From NCBI RefSeq assembly GCF_007049795.1, contig NZ_SCFY01000009.1:124001-188000 (forward strand): a stretch of DNA of 64,000 nt. The letters run 5' to 3'. Source of the DNA: Ectopseudomonas mendocina. GTDB lineage: Bacteria; Pseudomonadota; Gammaproteobacteria; Pseudomonadales; Pseudomonadaceae. The translations under genes and the position numbers were made by a program. The notes beneath the pieces were generated by a model. That model was not told the DNA's origin. It did not search any database and saw only the letters and a program-made list of their open reading frames with translations. Shown in pieces: positions 19,694 to 27,798 of the stretch (positions are counted from its first letter, which is position 1; each line of letters opens with the position of its first letter).

Positions 19694-20386
19694 TTAAGCC
19701 TGCTCGTCGATGCGCAACTCCGGCAACGCCCTACCCGCCACCAGGCGCTCGTCGACCAGACGAATCACCGCCGCCTCGTCCTTGATGCCGTACCACTCGC
19801 CCTGTGGATAAAGGCTCGCGGTCGGCCCCAGGTCACAGGGAAACTGGCACTGGCTGCGGGTGATATGCACGCCGCCCTCGCACTCCAGCTTGCCGGCGGC
19901 CTTGAGCCGCTGGCGCAGGGTTTTCCAAAGGCCCAGCGCGCCCTTGCGCGTGCAGCGCGAGCCGTTGCACAGCAGCAGGCGTTGCGCATGCGGCGGAATC
20001 TGCGACCAGGCGTGGTGCTCCGGAACGGGCGGTACGTCGCTGCAGGGGAGATGCGCTTCGTGATGCGCCAACAGCGCGCCCAGTCCATCGAGCCAGCTGT
20101 CCTCCAGCGCCGTGCAGACCACGAACACTGCGGCTCCGTCGCCCCGTTCGGCGATGCACTCGCGCAGCCAGTCGCGGTGCGCGGCATCGGCGCGCGGCTC
20201 CAGATCGACCACCAGCAGCGGACGTGGCGCCTCATCAATGGCCAGCCAGAAACCATCCTGCTCCGTGTCATACAGGTGCGCTTCACCGAGCAGCGTTTCG
20301 ATGCGCTGCCGCAGACGCTCGGCCGATGCACCACGCCCCAGGCCGGCGCCGATGAACAGGATGCGCGCGTAGGGGGCTTGGCTCAT
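19694..20386 (-). CDS. (2Fe-2S) thioredoxin-like ferredoxin protein beside cobalamin genes
   Basis: A 230-residue cytoplasmic protein. The N-terminal half (about 1-120) looks like a small alpha/beta domain; the C-terminal half carries a thioredoxin-fold ferredoxin signature, CNGSRCTRKGA near residue 145 and SQCQFPCDLGP near 185, with four cysteines able to hold a 2Fe-2S cluster. The start at 20386 follows a weak GGAGA site; a longer upstream frame reads through a palindromic repeat and is rejected. It lies between the riboswitch operon and cobK on the same strand. It could supply electrons to the oxygenase CobG or to corrin-ring cobalt reduction; this is inference from position. Confidence 0.78.
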   Translation of the reverse strand: MSQAPYARILFIGAGLGRGASAERLRQRIETLLGEAHLYDTEQDGFWLAIDEAPRPLLVVDLEPRADAAHRDWLRECIAERGDGAAVFVVCTALEDSWLDGLGALLAHHEAHLPCSDVPPVPEHHAWSQIPPHAQRLLLCNGSRCTRKGALGLWKTLRQRLKAAGKLECEGGVHITRSQCQFPCDLGPTASLYPQGEWYGIKDEAAVIRLVDERLVAGRALPELRIDEQA

Positions 20387-20431
20387 GACAGTCTCCAAAA
20401 GGGCCGGCAGTCTAGCAGCGCAACGGCAAGC

Positions 20432-20484
20432 GTAGGGCGGGTGTAACCCGCTAGACCGACATTGGCGGGTTTCACCCGCCCTAC
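20432..20484. repeat. extragenic palindrome, GTAGGGCGGGTG type, copy 1
   Basis: GTAGGGCGGGTG and CACCCGCCCTAC end a 53-base palindromic element with an inner AACCCGC / GCGGGTT pair. A second copy with almost the same sequence is at 20567-20619. Its right end forms the stop of the decayed cobK copy. Confidence 0.8.
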
Positions 20485-20560
20485 AGAAGCAGCGCTTCGC
20501 CCCAGGCATCCAACTCAGTGAACTCGCGCGTCACCACTGGCAATGGCAGGCGGCGTTGCG
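20481..20560 (-). pseudogene. duplicated 3' end of cobK
   Basis: On the minus strand this stretch reads RRLPLPVVTREFTELDAWGE then ALLL and a stop, closely matching the intact CobK C-terminus [24 protein letters not shown] and stop. Both copies end at the border of a GTAGGGCGGGTG-type palindrome, so a unit of about 135 bases (gene end plus palindrome) exists twice in tandem. The copy has no start and no rest of the gene, so it is a remnant. Confidence 0.75.
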
Positions 20561-20566
20561 TCAAGC

Positions 20567-20619
20567 GTAGGGCGGGTGCAACCCGCCAGACCGGCGTTGG
20601 CAGGTTTCACCCGCCCTAC
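20567..20619. repeat. extragenic palindrome, GTAGGGCGGGTG type, copy 2
   Basis: Near-identical to the element at 20432-20484. Its right end overlaps the TAG stop codon of the intact cobK, so the palindrome marks the end of the gene; it may also protect the mRNA 3' end. Confidence 0.8.
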
Positions 20620-21335
20620 AGGGACAGCGCCTCGTACAGAGCGTCCAACTCCGCGAACTCACGCGTTACCGCCGGCAACTGCGGGCGACGCAACAGCAGC
20701 ACCGGCAATCCAAGCTCACGGGCGACTTGCAACTTCGGCTCGGTGGACGCGCTGCCGCTGTTCTTGCTTATCAGCACGTCGCAACGCAGGCGGGCGAACA
20801 GGGCGCGCTCCTCATCCAGCGAGAACGGTCCACGTGCACCGATGATCTCGGCGCGCGGCGGCGCCGGCTCGGCCTGCAGGCAGCGCACCGTCCAGCGCTG
20901 GTGTTCGGGTATCTCCTGCAAGTGCGCCAGCGGCTCGCGGCCGGAGGTAAAAAATGGCCGTTCGAACGGCGCCAGCGCGCGGGTCAGCTCATCCCAACCG
21001 TCCACTTCGCGCCAGTCGTCATCCGCGCCGGGCTGCCAGCCAGGGCGACGCAATGCCCAGCACGGCACGTCTGCGATTTCTGCGGCGTGGGCCGCGTTGT
21101 GGCTGATCTGCGCAGCGTACGGATGGGTCAAATCCAGCAGCAGCTCGATGCCTTCACTGGCGATAAAGGCAGCCAAACCCTCGGCGCCACCGAAGCCGCC
21201 GACGCGCACGCGGCAGGCCAGGTCGTCCGGCACCCGGCCCAGACCGGCCAGGCTGTAGACCGTCTCCGGGCCCAGCCGACGCGCCAGACGCAGCGCTTCG
21301 GTAGTGCCACCGAGCAGCAGGAGTCGCGCGCTCAC
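20616..21335 (-). CDS. cobK: precorrin-6A reductase
   Basis: A 239-residue NADPH-dependent enzyme that reduces precorrin-6A to dihydro-precorrin-6 in the aerobic cobalamin pathway. It shows the family start [17 protein letters not shown] (nucleotide-binding glycine motif), [18 protein letters not shown], and the C-terminal [19 protein letters not shown]. It starts at a GTG overlapping the stop of cobL by four bases, so the two form a translationally coupled pair. Its last codons and stop coincide with a palindromic repeat, and a decayed copy of its 3' end lies just downstream. Confidence 0.95.
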   Translation of the reverse strand: MSARLLLLGGTTEALRLARRLGPETVYSLAGLGRVPDDLACRVRVGGFGGAEGLAAFIASEGIELLLDLTHPYAAQISHNAAHAAEIADVPCWALRRPGWQPGADDDWREVDGWDELTRALAPFERPFFTSGREPLAHLQEIPEHQRWTVRCLQAEPAPPRAEIIGARGPFSLDEERALFARLRCDVLISKNSGSASTEPKLQVARELGLPVLLLRRPQLPAVTREFAELDALYEALSL

Positions 21336-22534
21336 GGCTTGCGCACCATCAGCAGGGTAATCGGCAACGCCGCGCGCCAGGTGTCGAAGCCGCCCAGCGG
21401 CTGTGCCTGGGCCACGGTCAGACGCAGCAGTTCACCGCCATGCTGTTCACGGAAGGCGACCAGGGCCGCCTCACTCTGGATAGTCACGGCATTGGCCAGC
21501 AGACGCCCGCCCGGCTTGAGCGCGGCCCAGCAATCATCGAGCACGCCTGGCACTGTGACGCCGCCGCCGATGAAGATCGCATCCGGCGCCGGCAGTCCAT
21601 CCAGTGCTTCGGGCGCATGTCCAGCGACCAGTTGCAGGCCGGGCACGCCGAGAGCATCGCGGTTGTGGCGGATATGCGCCTGGCGCCCTTCGTTGGCCTC
21701 GATGGCGATGGCCCGGCAGGCCGGATGCGCGCGCATCCATTCGATGCCGATGGAGCCGCAACCGGCGCCGACATCCCACAGCAACTCGCCAGGCAGCGGC
21801 GCCAGCCGCGCCAGGGTGACCGCGCGCACGTCGCGCTTGGTCAGTTGTCCGTCGTGGCGGTAGGCCTCGTCCGGCAGGCCGCAGGTCGGTGGCAGCAGTT
21901 GCGCGCCGGCGTCGGCCAGGCACTCCACGGCCAGCAGATTGAGGTCGGCACCACGTGGCAGATTCCAGCTAGCGGCCTGGCCATCGAGTCGGCGCTCCTC
22001 GGGGCCACCAAGGTGCTCCAACAGGGTCAGGCGGCTGGCGCCGAAACCACGGACACGCAAAGCCTCGGCCACCTGCGCCGGCGTGTCGCCATCGGCGCTC
22101 AATACCAGCAGGCGCGTACCGGGATACAGCCGGGCATTGAGCGTGGCCAGCGGCCGGCCGACCAAGGAGACCACCTCAGCCTCCTGCAACGGCCAGCCCA
22201 GGCGCGCCGCCGCCAGCGACACCGAAGACGGCGCCGGCAATACCTGCAACTCGTCGGCCGGCACCTGGCGTGCCAAGCTGGCGCCGACGCCGTAGAACAT
22301 CGGGTCGCCACTGGCCAGCACACACACCGCCTCGCCACGCTTCGCCAGCAGCGGTTGCAGGTCGAAGGGGCTCGGCCAGGTTTCCCGCTCGCCCGTGATA
22401 CACGGTGGCAACAGCGCCAGCTGGCGCGGTGCACCGACAATACGCGTGGCCGCCAACAGTGCGCGGCGCGCGGCCTTGCCCAGGCCGGGATAGCCGTCTT
22501 CGCCGATGCCGACCAGGGTCAACCAGGGTTTCAT
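21332..22534 (-). CDS. cobL: precorrin-6Y C5,15-methyltransferase (decarboxylating)
   Basis: A 400-residue bifunctional enzyme adding methyl groups at C-5 and C-15 and decarboxylating the ring to give precorrin-8. The N-terminal half (about 1-200) is the CbiE-type tetrapyrrole methylase ([30 protein letters not shown]); the C-terminal half (about 220-400) is the CbiT-type SAM domain ([20 protein letters not shown], then [12 protein letters not shown]). The start at 22534 (MKPWLTLVG) follows GAGGA; an earlier ATG adds five residues without family match. It is followed by cobK and lies opposite the cobG operon. No riboswitch is seen on its own side. Confidence 0.95.
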   Translation of the reverse strand: MKPWLTLVGIGEDGYPGLGKAARRALLAATRIVGAPRQLALLPPCITGERETWPSPFDLQPLLAKRGEAVCVLASGDPMFYGVGASLARQVPADELQVLPAPSSVSLAAARLGWPLQEAEVVSLVGRPLATLNARLYPGTRLLVLSADGDTPAQVAEALRVRGFGASRLTLLEHLGGPEERRLDGQAASWNLPRGADLNLLAVECLADAGAQLLPPTCGLPDEAYRHDGQLTKRDVRAVTLARLAPLPGELLWDVGAGCGSIGIEWMRAHPACRAIAIEANEGRQAHIRHNRDALGVPGLQLVAGHAPEALDGLPAPDAIFIGGGVTVPGVLDDCWAALKPGGRLLANAVTIQSEAALVAFREQHGGELLRLTVAQAQPLGGFDTWRAALPITLLMVRKP

Positions 22535-22646
22535 CCAATGTCCTCGCACAGGCCCGACGGACCGCCTGTCCGCGCTCGGGGCAAAGCGGGCATAATAGCG
22601 CCTTCGTCGGTGCCCTTGAGTCGATACGACTCAGTAAAGGGCCTAA

Positions 22647-22757
22647 GGAAACTCTGAAATAGTCGTCATTCCCGCGCAGGCGGGAATCCAGAATCTCAGT
22701 ACTACCTGGGCTCCCGCCTTCGCGGGAGTGACGGTAAATGGCCATTTCAGAGTTTCC
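22647..22757. mobile_element. REPIN/MITE-like element inside the cobG riboswitch, first insert
   Basis: Perfect 14-bp terminal inverted repeats (GGAAACTCTGAAAT at 22647-22660, ATTTCAGAGTTTCC at 22744-22757) enclose two REP-like hairpins in inverted orientation: CATTCCCGCGCAGGCGGGAAT and CTCCCGCCTTCGCGGGAG, each within a GTCA-C/T-TCCCGCG unit. This is the layout of a REP doublet (REPIN). No open reading frame. Exact target duplication is not clear; AAAGGG and AGAGGG flank the two sides. Confidence 0.8.
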
Positions 22758-22834
22758 CCAAGAGGGAACACGGTAAAACCGTGGCTGCCCCCGCAACTGT
22801 AAACAGCGAGTCCAACGCAATCGGCCACTGGAAA

Positions 22835-22973
22835 CAGGCCGCTGAAAAACGTAAGCGAGGCAGGCAAGACAAGGCAAAAACGACCGAAAAGCGCAGTTTA
22901 CGTGTTGTAAATGAGCATTTTGAGGCCGTTTTTAACGCCGTATTGCCAACGCAGATAGTTTTTCAACGGCCTG
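22835..22973. mobile_element. MITE-like element inside the cobG riboswitch, second insert
   Basis: Terminal inverted repeats of 16 bp with one mismatch (CAGGCCGCTGAAAAAC at 22835-22850; GTTTTTCAACGGCCTG at 22958-22973) bound a 139-base AT-richer element without a gene. It lies between the GCCACTGG and GGGAAGG blocks, where natural aptamers have a variable hairpin, so the inserted palindrome would simply lengthen that arm. The sequence type (CTGAAAAACGTAAGCGAGGC) is one I recall as a common intergenic repeat of pseudomonads. Confidence 0.75.
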
Positions 22974-23065
22974 TACCGGGAAGGCGCAGCGGATCAAGAC
23001 CTGTCAGCCAGGAGACCTGCCGACGAACGCTGGTCGCGAGTGCCAACATCGGGCGGGGTGTACCG

Positions 23066-24445
23066 ATGCCATGGAGTCCCCTATGGGATTTCGCTGGTTC
23101 GGTCGCCGCGTCGTTATCCACAGGTGACCGCTTGCCCACATCCGTCCGCCCTTCCGCCTGCCCCGGCCTGCTGCGCATCGTGCCTGCGCTGGACGGTGGC
23201 ATCTGCCGCATCAAGCTGCCTGGCGGCGTGCTGCGCAGCACCCAGGCGCGGGCGATTGCCGAGGCAGCGCGGCAGCATGCCAGTGGCGTGCTGGAGCTTA
23301 CCAACCGCAGCAACCTGCAAATTCGTGGCGTGCTCCCCGGCCAGGAAGCGCCGCTGATCGATGCCCTCCTCGGTGCCGGCCTCGGCCCGCGAGTGGCCGC
23401 CGCCGACGACGTGCGCAACCTGATGCTCAGCCCTGCCGCCGGCCTCGACCCGCAAGCGAGGCTGGACGTACGCCCGCTGGCTGGCCAGTTGCTCGACCTG
23501 TTGCAGGACACCCCGGCACTACATGCCCTTTCACCCAAGTTCGCCCTGCAACTGGACGGCGGCGAAGCCCTGGCCATGCGCGAACACCCACACGATCTAT
23601 GGCTGGTCGCCGAGAACGAGCAGCACCTGCTGCTGGGCCTGGCCGGCTGCCCCTTTGAGGCGCCAGTAGCGCGAGTCGAGACGACACAGGTAGTCAGACT
23701 GGTGCGCCAACTCCTGCTGCTGTTCCTCGAACTGGCGACTCCCGAGCAATCGCGCATGCGCCAGTTGCTGCAACAGATCCCAGTCGACGAACTGCTGCAA
23801 CGTCTGCAAGCACGTCTGGATTTTCCCTTGCAACCGGTGCCGGTCAATTGGCAGCAGAGCGCTCCGCTCGACCACGTCCCGGCTGGTATTTATCCACAGG
23901 CGCAGAGCGGCCTATGTATGGTCGCTGCTGGCGCCCAGCTAGGCCGGCTGCATGCCGAACAACTGATGACGCTGGCCCAACTGAGCGAGCACCACGGCGA
24001 CGGAAAATTACGCCTGACGCCCTGGCAAGGCGTGCTGCTGGGCAATGTGCAGGAAGCCGCCAGCGGTGAGCTGCTGGCGGCGCTAGGCGAGCTCGGCCTG
24101 CTGACGCATATCGACGAACCACTGCTCGGCCTGGTCGCCTGCACCGGTTCGGCGGCCTGCGCCCGCGGCCTGGCCGACAGCAAGCACCACGCCCTGCACC
24201 TGGCCGAGCTGCTGCGCGAAAGCGGCGCCCGCCCGCAAGTGCACCTCAGCGCCTGCCCGCGCAGTTGCGCCAGCGCCCGCGTGCAGCCCTATACCCTGCT
24301 GGCCAGCACGCCCGACCACTACCAGCTCTATCAACGCACGCCCGAGGCGCCCGGCTTTGGCCTCCTACTGGTGCCAGCCATGACCATCGACGAAGCCGGC
24401 GCCTGGTTCGCCCGCCAACACCCCGCAGGAACCCCCGATGCTTGA
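23066..24445 (+). CDS. cobG: precorrin-3B synthase (oxygenase)
   Basis: The O2-dependent enzyme that makes precorrin-3B; it marks the aerobic B12 route. The protein has nitrite/sulfite-reductase-like ferredoxin domains: RPSACPGLLRIVPALDGGIC near the N-terminus and iron-sulfur ligands late in the chain (ACTGSAACARG; SACPRSCAS), fitting a 4Fe-4S cluster. With the ATG at 23066 it has 459 residues; a TTG at 23132 after AGGTGA would give 437 and starts nearer the conserved part, so the start is open. Frames further upstream lie in the riboswitch and are not coding. Eight bases overlap with cobH. A DnaA-box sequence lies at 23114. Confidence 0.92.
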   Translation: MPWSPLWDFAGSVAASLSTGDRLPTSVRPSACPGLLRIVPALDGGICRIKLPGGVLRSTQARAIAEAARQHASGVLELTNRSNLQIRGVLPGQEAPLIDALLGAGLGPRVAAADDVRNLMLSPAAGLDPQARLDVRPLAGQLLDLLQDTPALHALSPKFALQLDGGEALAMREHPHDLWLVAENEQHLLLGLAGCPFEAPVARVETTQVVRLVRQLLLLFLELATPEQSRMRQLLQQIPVDELLQRLQARLDFPLQPVPVNWQQSAPLDHVPAGIYPQAQSGLCMVAAGAQLGRLHAEQLMTLAQLSEHHGDGKLRLTPWQGVLLGNVQEAASGELLAALGELGLLTHIDEPLLGLVACTGSAACARGLADSKHHALHLAELLRESGARPQVHLSACPRSCASARVQPYTLLASTPDHYQLYQRTPEAPGFGLLLVPAMTIDEAGAWFARQHPAGTPDA

Positions 24446-25064
24446 TTACATCCGCGACGGCCAGGAAATCTACCGCCGCTCCTTCGCCACCATCCGCGCC
24501 GAGGCCAACCTCAACGGCATTCCCGCAGACCTGGAAAAACTCGCCGTGCGGGTGATCCACGCCTGCGGCATGGTCGATGTGGTGGAGGACCTGCGCTTCT
24601 CCCCCGGTGCTGGCGCCGCTGGCCGAACAGCGCTGCTGGCCGGTGCGCCGATCCTCTGCGATGCGCGCATGGTCGCCGAGGGCATCACCCGCCCGCGCCT
24701 GCCGGCTAACAACCAAGTGATCTGTACCCTGCACGACGCCGGCGTACCGGAGCTGGCCCGCGAAGTCGGCAACACCCGCTCGGCGGTGGCCCTGGAGCAC
24801 TGGCGCGAGCATCTGGAAGGCAGCGTGGTGGTGATCGGCAATGCGCCCACCGCGCTGTTCTACCTGCTGGAAATGCTCGACGCCGGCGCGCCGAAACCGG
24901 CGCTGATCATCGGCATGCCGGTGGGCTTTATCGGCGCGGCAGAATCGAAAGATGCGCTGGCCGCAGACAGCCGTGGCGTGCCCTACGTGATCGTCCGTGG
25001 TCGCCGCGGCGGCAGCGCCATGGCAGTGGCGGCAGTCAACGCCCTCGCCTCGGAGGTGGAGTGA
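24438..25064 (+). CDS. cobH: precorrin-8X methylmutase
   Basis: A 208-residue enzyme that moves the C-11 methyl group to C-12, giving hydrogenobyrinate. Family features: [20 protein letters not shown] at the N-terminus, [15 protein letters not shown] with the catalytic His near residue 43, then [17 protein letters not shown] and [16 protein letters not shown]. Full length. It overlaps cobG by eight bases and cobI by one base (TGATG), so cobG, cobH and cobI form a tightly coupled unit. Confidence 0.96.
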   Translation: MLDYIRDGQEIYRRSFATIRAEANLNGIPADLEKLAVRVIHACGMVDVVEDLRFSPGAGAAGRTALLAGAPILCDARMVAEGITRPRLPANNQVICTLHDAGVPELAREVGNTRSAVALEHWREHLEGSVVVIGNAPTALFYLLEMLDAGAPKPALIIGMPVGFIGAAESKDALAADSRGVPYVIVRGRRGGSAMAVAAVNALASEVE

Positions 25065-25804
25065 TGGCTGGCCGTCTGCTTGGCCTGGGCGTCGGCCCCG
25101 GCGACCCCGAGCTGCTTACCCTCAAGGCGCTGCGCCTGCTGAAATCGGCGCCCGTGGTGGCCTATTTCGTGGCCAAGGCCAAGCACAATGCCGGCCATGG
25201 CGGTAACGCCTTCAGCATCATTGAGGAACATCTGGACGCCGCCCAGCAGCGCCTGCCGCTGGTCTACCCGGTGACCACCGAGAAGCTCGCCCCGCCGCTG
25301 AGCTACGAGGATGTGATCGCCGATTTCTACGACACCTGCGCGCAGCAGATCGCCCAATTGCTGGACGCCGGCCAGGACGTGGCGGTGATCTGCGAAGGCG
25401 ACCCGTTCTTCTACGGCTCCTACATGTACCTGCACGACCGCCTGGCCGACCGCTACGAGGTGGAAGTAGTGCCCGGCGTGTGCTCGATGCTCGGCTGCGC
25501 CTCGGTGCTGGGCACGCCGCTGGTCTACCGCAACCAGAGCTTGAGCGTGCTCTCCGGCGTGCTGCCGGAAGACGAGCTGGAACAGCGCCTGCGCGACGCC
25601 GAAGCGGCGGTTGTGATGAAGCTCGGGCGCAACTTCGACAAGGTGCGCCGCGTGCTGCGCAAGCTCGGCCTGGACGACCGCGCCCATTACGTCGAGCGCG
25701 CGACCATGGCCAGCCAGAAGATCGTGCCGTTGGACGAGGTGGAGCCGATGGATTCGCCGTACTTCTCCATGATTCTGGTGCCTGGGCAGAAATGGCGGGG
25801 GTGA
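25064..25804 (+). CDS. cobI: precorrin-2 C20-methyltransferase
   Basis: A 246-residue SAM-dependent methylase making precorrin-3A. It shows the tetrapyrrole-methylase motifs [20 protein letters not shown] at the N-terminus, [15 protein letters not shown] in the middle, [16 protein letters not shown] and [14 protein letters not shown]. The ATG at 25064 shares a base with the cobH stop and follows GGAGGTGGA; the GTG one codon earlier is an alternative. The next gene begins about 235 bases later, after palindromic repeats, so cobI may end this transcript or the repeats may only modulate read-through. Confidence 0.96.
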   Translation: MAGRLLGLGVGPGDPELLTLKALRLLKSAPVVAYFVAKAKHNAGHGGNAFSIIEEHLDAAQQRLPLVYPVTTEKLAPPLSYEDVIADFYDTCAQQIAQLLDAGQDVAVICEGDPFFYGSYMYLHDRLADRYEVEVVPGVCSMLGCASVLGTPLVYRNQSLSVLSGVLPEDELEQRLRDAEAAVVMKLGRNFDKVRRVLRKLGLDDRAHYVERATMASQKIVPLDEVEPMDSPYFSMILVPGQKWRG

Positions 25805-25824
25805 AGCGCACGACATTCTTTTCT

Positions 25825-25930
25825 CCCCTCTCCCGCTTGCGGGAGAGGGGCCGGGGGAGAGGGGCTAACCGGCAACTCCGAATCGCCTGAGCCACCCTCT
25901 CCCCAACCCTCTCCCATAAATGGGAGAGGG
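25825..25930. repeat. pair of CCCTCTCCC-type palindromes after cobI
   Basis: CCCCTCTCCCGC-TTGC-GGGAGAGGGG (25825-25850) and CCCTCTCCC-ATAAAT-GGGAGAGGG (25907-25930) are two strong hairpins of the same type separated by 56 bases. No T-run follows either, so they look like extragenic repeats rather than classical terminators. A further small palindrome (GCCCGGATGCAACCCGGG) lies near 25990. Confidence 0.8.
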
Positions 25931-26040
25931 AGCAGTCCGTGCACTGAGGAGGCAGTTCATTTATCTCAGCACACAGGACTCAGACCGTAGCCCGGATGCA
26001 ACCCGGGAAACCCATTCCCCGGATTGCAAGGATTTACCGC

Positions 26041-27696
26041 ATGAACATCGTCATCCTCGGCGCCAGTGCGCTGGCCACTGCCCAACGTCTCAAGGCGCTT
26101 TATCCACAGGCGGAGATCCACGGCCTGCGCGGGCGTGCCGACGGCGCCGAGCGCCATTACGACGAGTTCGGCGAGCACCTGCGCACCCTGTATCGCGCCG
26201 GTCAGCCACTTGTGGTGCTGTGTGCTGCCGGGATCGTGATTCGCAGCCTTGCCGCGCTATTGGCCGAGAAAGGCGCCGAGCCGCCGGTGCTGGCCCTGGC
26301 AGAGGATGGCAGCGCCGTGGTGCCGCTGCTCGGTGGCCTGGCTGGGGTCAACCGCCTGGCCCGCGAGATCGCCGCGCACCTGGGTGTGACGCCGGCCATC
26401 ACCACCAGCGGCGAGCTGCGCTTCGGCACCTGTCTGCTGGAACCACCGGCCGGCTACGCGCTGGCCGACCTACAACAAGGCAAGCGCTTCGTCAGCGACC
26501 TGCTCGGCGGCGAGACGGTCCGCATCGAAGGCCAGGCGCCCTGGCTGGAATCCGCGCAGTTGCCTGTGGATAACGCTGCCGATCGTGTAATCCACATCAC
26601 CCCGCAGGCACGCCCAGCGCAGCCGGACGAACTGCTGATCCACCCGCGCAGCGCCGCCGCGCTGATCGAACGCCCCGGCATCGACCTGCCGGCTCGCCTG
26701 CACCAAGCGCTGAGCAACGCCAACCTGGCGCCACAAGCGCTGGCCGTGCTGCTGGCGGACAAAAGCTGGATGGCCAACGCCGAACTGCACGCCACCGCCG
26801 CCGAGTTGAAGCTGCCACTGCGCTTTATCCACAGCACATCCGAGCTACCGCCCGAGCACCATGCCAGCGACGGCCTGCGCCTGCTGCTGAGTGAACAACC
26901 GCTGGATATCGAACGCCTCGGCCAGCGCCGTGGCCGCCTCAGCGTGGTCGGCCTCGGCCCCGGCGCCGCCGAACATATGACGCCCGCCGTGCGCCGTGCC
27001 CTCGACGAAGCCGAAGACCTGCTCGGCTACGACACCTACGTGAAAATGGCCGGCCCGCTGCGCGCCGATCAATGCGTGCACCCCAGCGACAACCGCGAGG
27101 AGCTGCAGCGCGCCGCTCACGCCTTCGAACTGGCCGCCAGTGGCCGCCGCGTGGTGATGATCTCCTCGGGCGACCCTGGCGTGTTCGCCATGGCCGCCGC
27201 CGTAATGGAGGCGCTGGAAAACCCGCAAAGCGAGACCTGGCACGGCGTCGAGCTGGAGGTACTGCCGGGCGTTTCCGCCGCCCTGGCCACCGCTGCCAAG
27301 GCCGGCGCACCACTGGGCCACGACTTCTGCCTGATCTCCCTGTCCGACAACCTCAAGCCCTGGGCGGTGATCGAGAAGCGCCTGGAGCATGCCGCCGCAG
27401 CCGATCTGGCCATGGCCTTCTACAACCCGATCTCCAAGTCGCGCCCCTGGCAGCTCGGCCGCGCGCTGGAGTTGCTGCGCCAGCACCGCACGCCAGAAAC
27501 GCTGGTGGTGCTCGGCCGCGATATCGGCCGCCCGGCCGAAGCGCTGCGCACCCTCACCCTCGGCGAGCTGACGCCGGAGCTGGTCGATATGCGCACCCTG
27601 GTGATCATCGGCTCCAGTCAGACCCGCCGTTTCCCCCGCGCCGATGGCGGCGAGTGGGTGTATACACCGCGCAGTTACCCGGATATCGAGTCATGA
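26041..27696 (+). CDS. cobJ: CbiG-CobJ fusion: precorrin-3B C17-methyltransferase
   Basis: A 551-residue protein. Residues 1 to about 285 form a CbiG-like region (NIVILGASALATAQRLKALY, VLCAAGIVIRSLAALLAEKG, TTSGELRFGTCLLE); residues about 298-545 form the CobJ methylase (LSVVGLGPGAAEHMTPAVRR, LLGYDTYVKM, SSGDPGVFAMAAAVMEALE, FYNPISKSRPWQL). CobJ contracts the ring by methylation at C-17. In the aerobic pathway the CbiG step is not needed because CobG acts instead, so the N-terminal part may have a structural or remnant role; such fusions are common in pseudomonads. The ATG at 26041 follows AAGGAT. It contains three perfect DnaA-box sequences. Confidence 0.94.
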   Translation: MNIVILGASALATAQRLKALYPQAEIHGLRGRADGAERHYDEFGEHLRTLYRAGQPLVVLCAAGIVIRSLAALLAEKGAEPPVLALAEDGSAVVPLLGGLAGVNRLAREIAAHLGVTPAITTSGELRFGTCLLEPPAGYALADLQQGKRFVSDLLGGETVRIEGQAPWLESAQLPVDNAADRVIHITPQARPAQPDELLIHPRSAAALIERPGIDLPARLHQALSNANLAPQALAVLLADKSWMANAELHATAAELKLPLRFIHSTSELPPEHHASDGLRLLLSEQPLDIERLGQRRGRLSVVGLGPGAAEHMTPAVRRALDEAEDLLGYDTYVKMAGPLRADQCVHPSDNREELQRAAHAFELAASGRRVVMISSGDPGVFAMAAAVMEALENPQSETWHGVELEVLPGVSAALATAAKAGAPLGHDFCLISLSDNLKPWAVIEKRLEHAAAADLAMAFYNPISKSRPWQLGRALELLRQHRTPETLVVLGRDIGRPAEALRTLTLGELTPELVDMRTLVIIGSSQTRRFPRADGGEWVYTPRSYPDIES

Positions 27697-27724
27697 TCCT
27701 CTCTACCGCTGTCATCCCTGTTCC

Positions 27725-27798
27725 GTAGGAGCGTCGCCCCGGCGCGAAGCAATTGCAGCCGGCTATTCGCCACATTCGCCGCGAGGCGCGGCTCCTAC
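27725..27798. repeat. extragenic palindrome, GTAGGAGC type
   Basis: GTAGGAGCGTCGCC at the left and GGCGCGGCTCCTAC at the right bound a palindromic element in the gap between the convergent cobJ and GlxA-type regulator genes; its right end touches the regulator stop codon. It may stop transcription from both sides. Confidence 0.65.

Larger units (their letters stand above)
22608..23024 (+). ncRNA. cobalamin riboswitch of the cobG operon, interrupted by two miniature elements
   Basis: Conserved aptamer parts in order: a GCCCTT/AAGGGC hairpin (22612-22641), GGGAACACGG (22764), GGCTGCCCCCGCAACTGTAA (22783), GCCACTGG (22824), GGGAAGGCG (22979), and CAGCCAGGAGACCTGCC (23005). The usual aptamer is about 170-200 bases; this one is about 415 because a 111-base element lies between the first hairpin and the GGGAAC block, and a 139-base element lies between GCCACTGG and GGGAAGG. 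Both inserts are palindromic and sit in peripheral positions, so the core can still fold. It would control cobG-cobH-cobI and perhaps the cbiG-cobJ gene. Confidence 0.9.

Noticed and set aside
20432..20619. Possible CRISPR-like array
   Set aside because: Only two palindromic units occur, with a cobK-derived fragment between them; there are no regular spacers and no cas genes.
22781..23065. Upstream extension of cobG starting at 22781
   Set aside because: This part encodes the riboswitch core and a MITE-like insert; its translation shows no CobG similarity.
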